Assembly (NCBI RefSeq): GCF_014205225.1
Contig: NZ_JACHNB010000001.1
Coordinates: 5,995,501-6,059,500 of the forward strand
DNA from: Actinoplanes octamycinicus
GTDB taxonomy: Bacteria > Actinomycetota > Actinomycetes > Mycobacteriales > Micromonosporaceae
Direction: 5' to 3'
DNA length: 64,000 bases
The position numbers and the translations under genes are program-made. Positions 60,048 through 64,000 of the stretch are shown here, in pieces. Each line of letters begins with the position of its first letter. The first letter of the stretch is position 1. Under the pieces are notes generated by a model. It made no database searches. It was not told the DNA's origin and worked only from the letters and a program-made list of their open reading frames with translations.

Positions 60048-60556
60048 GCACCCCGCTGCACCAGATGCAGGTGCCCGCGGAATGGGTGGCGCACGGTTCC
60101 CTGGGCTCGTTCCCGAAGCTGTTCGGATACGACCAGAAACCAGCCGAGGTACGCGAGATGCAGGGCCGGCTGGCGATCGTCTTCCCGTCCCTGGAGGACC
60201 AGGCGGAGCTGATCTACGCGGTCCCCGGGATCGTCGACTGGTTCCGGGAACTCTATGCGAAGATCCCGCACTTCCCGTACTTCCTGGTGCCGAACGTCGA
60301 GGCCGGCGCCCTGCAGAGCATCCTGATCTCGGGGATGGCCTCGAAAGCCCGGGACCAGGCCCTCACCTCCGGCGTCTTCGAAGCCGACGACCAGGCCATC
60401 GCGTGGACGCTCACCCTGATGGCGGCGACCGCCCGATACGCGACGCACATGGGCGACGACTGGGAGCCGGTCGTCCGCGCCTTGCTGTCCCCGCTCGGAG
60501 CCGACACCGACTACTTCGTCGAGCAGGTCGCCCAGGTTCTCGACGAGTCGCCCTGA
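60044..60556 (+). CDS. Uncharacterised protein, third gene of HExxH unit
   Basis: 170 residues from ATG 60044, overlapping the previous stop by four bases (ATGA). Mostly helical: GRLAIVFPSLEDQAELIYAV, GIVDWFRELYAKIPHFPYFL and DDQAIAWTLTLMAATARYAT. No cofactor or catalytic motif. Its constant coupling suggests it is a regulatory or substrate-recognition partner of the peptidase. Confidence 0.6.
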   Translation: MSTPLHQMQVPAEWVAHGSLGSFPKLFGYDQKPAEVREMQGRLAIVFPSLEDQAELIYAVPGIVDWFRELYAKIPHFPYFLVPNVEAGALQSILISGMASKARDQALTSGVFEADDQAIAWTLTLMAATARYATHMGDDWEPVVRALLSPLGADTDYFVEQVAQVLDESP

Positions 60557-60578
60557 CCGGCCCTGGCATCCTGGGCCG

Positions 60579-61220
60579 ATGGATGTGGTCGACGAGGTGG
60601 CGGGCCGGATCCCGGCCTCCCGGGACGGGGCCTGCCTGCGGGTGGGCGTGGACGGGCCGGACGGCTCCGGTAAGACGTTCTTCGCGGAGAGGCTCGCCGG
60701 GGCGGTGCGAGCGCTCGGCCGTCCGGTGGTGCGGGTGTCGATCGACGACTTCCACAACGTCCGGGAGGTGCGCTACCGGCAGGGCCGGACGTCGCCGCGG
60801 GGCTTCTGGGAGGACTCCTACAACTACGAACGGTTCCGTGCCGACGTCCTCGAGCCGTTCGGGCCGGGCGGCTCCCGGCGGTACCGGACGGCCGCCCACG
60901 ACCTGGCCACCGACGAGGTGCTGTACCCGGATCGGCAGGAAGCCGCGCCCGGGACGGTGCTGATCGTCGACGGGTTGTTCCTGCACCGGGACGAGATCGG
61001 GCAGGTGTGGGACCTGTCGGTGTTCCTGGACGTGCCGTTCCGGGAGACGGCGCGGCGGATGGCCGAGCGGGACGGCACCGAACCGGACCCGGACCATCCG
61101 AGCATGCGGCGCTATGTGGAGGCGCAGCGCAGGTACTTCGCGACCTGCTCGCCGCAGCGGCGGGCGGACATCCTGATCGACAACGCGGACTTCGGCGCGC
61201 CGCGGATCGTCGGCGGGTGA
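60579..61220 (+). CDS. Uridine-kinase-like P-loop kinase
   Basis: 213 residues from ATG 60579. Walker A GVDGPDGSGKTFFAE, VRVSIDDFHNVREV (acceptor-binding DDF), GTVLIVDGLFLHRDEIG (Walker B-like) and RYVEAQRRYF. Related to uridine/phosphoribulokinase family enzymes; acceptor not known. It follows the HExxH unit by 22 bases and could share its promoter. Confidence 0.85.
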   Translation: MDVVDEVAGRIPASRDGACLRVGVDGPDGSGKTFFAERLAGAVRALGRPVVRVSIDDFHNVREVRYRQGRTSPRGFWEDSYNYERFRADVLEPFGPGGSRRYRTAAHDLATDEVLYPDRQEAAPGTVLIVDGLFLHRDEIGQVWDLSVFLDVPFRETARRMAERDGTEPDPDHPSMRRYVEAQRRYFATCSPQRRADILIDNADFGAPRIVGG

Positions 61221-61249
61221 TCTGCTCCTGGTCGGCGACCTGGTGGGGG

Positions 61250-61888
61250 TCATCCGCCCACCCCCGGGAAGATCAGGCCGAACTCGTAGGCGAGGACGGC
61301 TGCCTGGGTGCGGTCGCGGGCACCGAGCTTGTCGAGGACGTTGCCGACGTGCGTCTTGACCGTCTCCCGGGTGATGTGCAGGGCCGTCGCGATCTCGCTG
61401 TTGGTCCGGCCGCGGGTGATCTGCCGCAGGACCTCCGACTCGCGCGGAGTCAACTCGATCGTGGTCCTCGACCGGGTGCCGGTGTGCGGCGCGGCGATGC
61501 GGCGCAGCGAGTCGGGGAAGACCACCGCGTCGCGGGTGTGCACCAGCCGGACAGCGGCCAGCAGTTCGGCGGCCGGGGCGCGTTTGAGCACATAACCGGC
61601 CGCGCCGGCGCGCAACGCACCCCAGACCAACTGGTCGTTCTCGAAGGTGGTGACCACGACGACGCGGGTCGCCGGGGCTCGGCGGGCCAGTTCCCGGGTC
61701 GCGGTCAGACCGTCCATGCCGGGCATCCGGACGTCCATCAGCACCACGTCGGCTCCGGCGCCGGCCACCACGGCCTCGTGGCCGTCGGCCGCGTCGCCGA
61801 CCACTTCGATGTCGTCGTGCGCGGAGAGGATCGTGCGCCAGCCCGCGCGGATCAGCCTCTCGTCGTCGGCCAGCACGATGTGGATCAC
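61250..61888 (-). CDS. NarL-family response regulator
   Basis: 212 residues from GTG 61888. Receiver: IHIVLADDERLIRAGWRTIL, phosphorylated Asp in VVLMDVRMPGMDG and Lys in YVLKRAPAAELL. LuxR output: ELTPRESEVLRQITRGRTNS and TRETVKTHVGNVLDKLGARD. GTGA overlap with the kinase stop. Likely binds the palindrome at 62967. Confidence 0.95.
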   Translation of the reverse strand: MIHIVLADDERLIRAGWRTILSAHDDIEVVGDAADGHEAVVAGAGADVVLMDVRMPGMDGLTATRELARRAPATRVVVVTTFENDQLVWGALRAGAAGYVLKRAPAAELLAAVRLVHTRDAVVFPDSLRRIAAPHTGTRSRTTIELTPRESEVLRQITRGRTNSEIATALHITRETVKTHVGNVLDKLGARDRTQAAVLAYEFGLIFPGVGG

Positions 61889-62931
61889 AGCGGCAGCACT
61901 GCCTGTACCCGCCACGTTCCGTCCACCTCCCGCCAGGTGCAGTCGCCGCCGGCGAGGCGAGCCCGCATCCGCATGCCGGTCAGCCCCCGGCCCGGCCCGG
62001 CCGCCGCGCCGATTGTCGCGTTCTCCGCGGTGACCACCAGGCCGGCGCCGACAGCGAGATCGAGCGTCACCGGGCCGTGCCCGTGCCGCAGGGCGTTGGT
62101 GAGCGCCTCCCGGGTGATCGCGAACGCGGCGCGCGACGTCGCGGCCGGGACCCGGTCGAGGGGGTCGGCGCGGGCCCGCACGTCGAGGCCGCGGATCAGG
62201 GTGCCGAGCGAGCTCAGGGTGGGGGCCTGCTCGGTGACGCCGTCGTCGAGCACGCTCAGCAGCACGTCGAGATCCTGCTGGGCGATCCGGGCGGTGGACG
62301 CCAGGTGGTCGAGCGACTGCGCGGCGAGGGTGGGCTCGGTCCGCTGCAGCGCCGCCTCGGCGGCCATCGCCTGCACCAGGACGACGCTGAGCGCGTGACC
62401 GACCGAGTCGTGCAGTTCCAGCGCGAGGCTCTGGCGGCGGTCGAGCGCGTCGACGAGCCGGGACGGCTCGGTGCGCAACAGCCGGCGCGCCGCCCAGCGC
62501 TGGCCGGATCCGGCGGCGACCATCGCGATCAGGACAGCGACGGCGACCAGCAGCACCTCGGCCGAGTCGCCCGGCGCGCCGGGCCGGCCGTCGCCCAGGC
62601 GCAGCAACTCGGGCGAGAGCGCGGCCAGGCCGGCGCTGAGCGTGGCGCCGACGAACAGGTGCAGGCTGGTCAGGACGGTCAGGTAGACGCGATCGGCCCG
62701 GTGCGGCACGTCCACGTCGAGCAGCTCGGCCAGTGCGGCCACCTCCAGGCGCCGGATCAACGGCGTCATGGCGAGCAGCACGGCGCCGGGCAGGCACGCC
62801 GCCCACCAGAGCAGCACGCGGCCCAGGGTCGGCGCGGTCAGGATCGGCACGCCGAGCGCGACCGCGACCGGCGTCAGCAGGGCGGCGCCGACCAGCGGGT
62901 AGAGCCCGGCGCGGGCGAGGCGGCGCGTCAT
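61885..62931 (-). CDS. DesK-type sensor histidine kinase
   Basis: 348 residues from ATG 62931. Four membrane helices (GAALLTPVAVALGVPILTAP to AEVLLVAVAVLIAMVAAGS), His174 in LELHDSVGHALSVVLVQ, ATPase with FAITREALTNALRHGHGPVT and GRGLTGMRMRARLAGGD. Pairs with the adjacent regulator. Divergent from the membrane protein at 63019. Confidence 0.95.
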   Translation of the reverse strand: MTRRLARAGLYPLVGAALLTPVAVALGVPILTAPTLGRVLLWWAACLPGAVLLAMTPLIRRLEVAALAELLDVDVPHRADRVYLTVLTSLHLFVGATLSAGLAALSPELLRLGDGRPGAPGDSAEVLLVAVAVLIAMVAAGSGQRWAARRLLRTEPSRLVDALDRRQSLALELHDSVGHALSVVLVQAMAAEAALQRTEPTLAAQSLDHLASTARIAQQDLDVLLSVLDDGVTEQAPTLSSLGTLIRGLDVRARADPLDRVPAATSRAAFAITREALTNALRHGHGPVTLDLAVGAGLVVTAENATIGAAAGPGRGLTGMRMRARLAGGDCTWREVDGTWRVQAVLPL

Positions 62932-62966
62932 GGCTCTCGACGCTAATCCACGCTCCGGCCGATGTA

Positions 62967-62984
62967 CTCCCTCCACGGAGGGAG
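62967..62984. promoter_or_regulatory. Perfect inverted repeat between divergent kinase and membrane-protein genes
   Basis: CTCCCTCCACGGAGGGAG, 8-bp arms with a two-base spacer, in the 87-base control region. TACTCC...GGAG-type sites are typical for NarL-like regulators of desK pairs, so it probably binds the adjacent regulator and controls the gene at 63019. Confidence 0.6.
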
Positions 62985-63018
62985 GTGGGCGGCATCGATC
63001 GTTCCTAGCGTCATCGGC

Positions 63019-63573
63019 ATGACCAACATTGATCAGTACGGGCGGGTACGGGCCGCGTGGCAGGCCGCGCACCGGCCGGTTGCCGGGGTGCCGCGGTGGG
63101 CGCGGATCGCGGCGAACGCGGTGCCGCTCGTCGTGCTGCCGTCCGGACTCTGGCGGCTGCAATTCGTCTTCTCCGACGGCGGGATCGGCGAGAAGATCTA
63201 CCTCGTCTGCCTGTCGATCGTGGCCGAGCTGCTGGCCTTCACCGCGGTCGGGCTGATCGCCACCTGGGGCGAGCGCTTCCCGCGCTGGATGCCGTGGGCC
63301 GGTGGCCGCCCGGTGCCAAGGCTGTTCGCGGTCGTCCCGGCGACAGCCGCGGCGATCTTCCTGACCGTGTTGTGGACCGTCGCCTTCGCCGCCATCTTCC
63401 GGGATGTGACGATGGGCGGGACATCGCTGGACCCGGACTTCCCGACCCAGGGCGGCTTCTGGGAGGCCAGCATGTTCTATGTCTGCTACCTCCCGCTGCT
63501 GCTGTGGGGGCCACTGCTGGGCGCGGTCACCTTCGCCTACTGGCGCCGTCGTTCTCAGCACGGTGCTGAGTGA
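63019..63573 (+). CDS. Four-helix membrane protein
   Basis: 184 residues from ATG 63019. Helices: ARIAANAVPLVVLPSGLWRL, KIYLVCLSIVAELLAFTAVG, LFAVVPATAAAIFLTVLWTV and ASMFYVCYLPLLLWGPLLGA. It resembles small Streptomyces membrane proteins controlled by an adjacent two-component pair. The putative operator lies 35 bases upstream. Confidence 0.75.
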   Translation: MTNIDQYGRVRAAWQAAHRPVAGVPRWARIAANAVPLVVLPSGLWRLQFVFSDGGIGEKIYLVCLSIVAELLAFTAVGLIATWGERFPRWMPWAGGRPVPRLFAVVPATAAAIFLTVLWTVAFAAIFRDVTMGGTSLDPDFPTQGGFWEASMFYVCYLPLLLWGPLLGAVTFAYWRRRSQHGAE

Positions 63574-63702
63574 CCGGGCGATCTCTTCCCAGGGACTTCT
63601 CCCGGTTCGCGACCACGTGGGCGAGGACCACCGGGACCGGGCTCAGGGCGCCAGCGGACCGCGCCTTCCGGGTGCTTCGGGACGGAGGCGTACCGGGAAG
63701 TG

Positions 63703-63738
63703 GCGGGCCGCGCCGGGAAGGTGCCGTGCGCGGCCCGC
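63703..63738. terminator. Hairpin between convergent genes
   Basis: GCGGGCCGCGC (63703-63713) and its complement (63728-63738), 14-base loop. It lies between the 63019 membrane protein and small protein copy 3 and can end both. Confidence 0.65.
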
Positions 63739-63747
63739 GGACCTGGA

Positions 63748-63906
63748 TCAGGCGGGCTGGCCCCGGACCGGGGAGGTGGTGCGGGCCCGGCGGGCCAGGC
63801 GGCTCAGGCGGGCGCTGTGGAGCAGGCGCTGCTGGTCGGCTTCCGCGATCAGTTCGCGGCGGCGGTCGTGGGCCAGGACCAGCATCGTCTCCGGGTGCAG
63901 CAACAT
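63748..63906 (-). CDS. Small conserved protein, copy 3
   Basis: 52 residues: MLLHPETMLVLAHDRRRELI, AEADQQRLLHSARLSRLARR, ARTTSPVRGQPA. GGGAGA before ATG 63906. It is the shortest copy and shows the family core: HP, ML-x-LA, RR, LIAEADxxRLL, RLAR, VRGxP. Confidence 0.75.
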   Translation of the reverse strand: MLLHPETMLVLAHDRRRELIAEADQQRLLHSARLSRLARRARTTSPVRGQPA

Positions 63907-63978
63907 CTCGGTCTCCCTTGTCGTCGTTCGATGTGTCCATCGTCGATCGGCCGAGCTGCCCTGACATCCGGAACGCCT

Positions 63979-64000
63979 ACCTATCTTCGCAGGTCAGCGC
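63979..64000 (-). promoter_or_regulatory. Conserved upstream block of copy 3 (cut by window end)
   Basis: ACCTATCTTCGC (63979-63990) then AGGTCAGCGC, as before the other copies, 73 bases from the start codon. The TTTAGGC and palindrome elements would lie beyond 64000. Confidence 0.6.

Noticed and set aside
1..64000. tRNA, rRNA, CRISPR arrays, insertion sequences, integrase and att sites
   Set aside because: None could be recognised; repeats seen are local tandem or small-gene-associated, not mobile-element ends.

Overview
The window is high-GC actinobacterial DNA with GTG starts, purine-rich ribosome binding sites and strong third-position G/C bias. Gene content points to Micromonosporaceae, most likely Actinoplanes or a close relative: a ClpC unclustered from its partners, MalT-like LuxR regulators, three desK/narL-type two-component pairs, a Pls-type membrane NRPS and a secreted RCC1 protein behind a cellulose-type operator. 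The genus is an inference; no rRNA gene is present. I saw no tRNA, rRNA, CRISPR array or insertion sequence, and no stretch over 300 bases lacks a gene.

Left part (1-6.8 kb): a partial TetR gene, a YCII/DGPF - ECF sigma - WD40 group read leftwards, an Rpn-like nuclease gene, the RCC1 gene and two small genes. From 6,858 to 16,624 six leftward genes form one tight operon. In transcription order they are an MBL-fold hydrolase, a CHAT protease with intact His-Cys, a second CHAT protein that has lost its His, a 1,195-residue TPR protein, a 472-residue protein and a DUF2235 (Tle1-like) lipase. The TPR protein and the 472-residue protein both end in a domain that reads like the cytoplasmic domain of the flagellar/type III export gate protein FlhA, yet there is no other flagellar gene. 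This is the best candidate for an undescribed conflict or effector system.

16.8-29 kb: a lipoprotein gene with an in-frame stop, a VOC protein, a small protein coupled to a LAL/MalT-type regulator, a membrane diguanylate cyclase, glutathione peroxidase, and a phenylacetate module (paaR-like, paaI, paaZ, paaK) with a plausible PaaR operator. 29-39 kb: a cation exchanger, membrane proteins, an HxlR regulator with its oxidoreductase, an alpha/beta-hydrolase relative lacking the nucleophile, patatin, and the first two-component pair.

39.4-49.5 kb: a Pls-like NRPS whose adenylation pocket reads as lysine, overlapped by an M1 aminopeptidase gene, then a lipoprotein class A beta-lactamase and clpC. 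49.7-64 kb: MarR/SnoaL, a second two-component pair with an expanded repeat in the kinase, a methyltransferase, an aminoglycoside-type nucleotidyltransferase followed by a 59-bp tandem duplication, a second possible conflict operon (HExxH protein, EACC1-like membrane protein, unknown protein; 58,309-60,556), a uridine-kinase-like protein and a third two-component pair.

Three copies of a 52-62 residue protein family (20,601; 54,928; 63,748), all on the minus strand, share a conserved upstream block. In the two complete cases it ends in a palindrome around TAGGTATACCTA.
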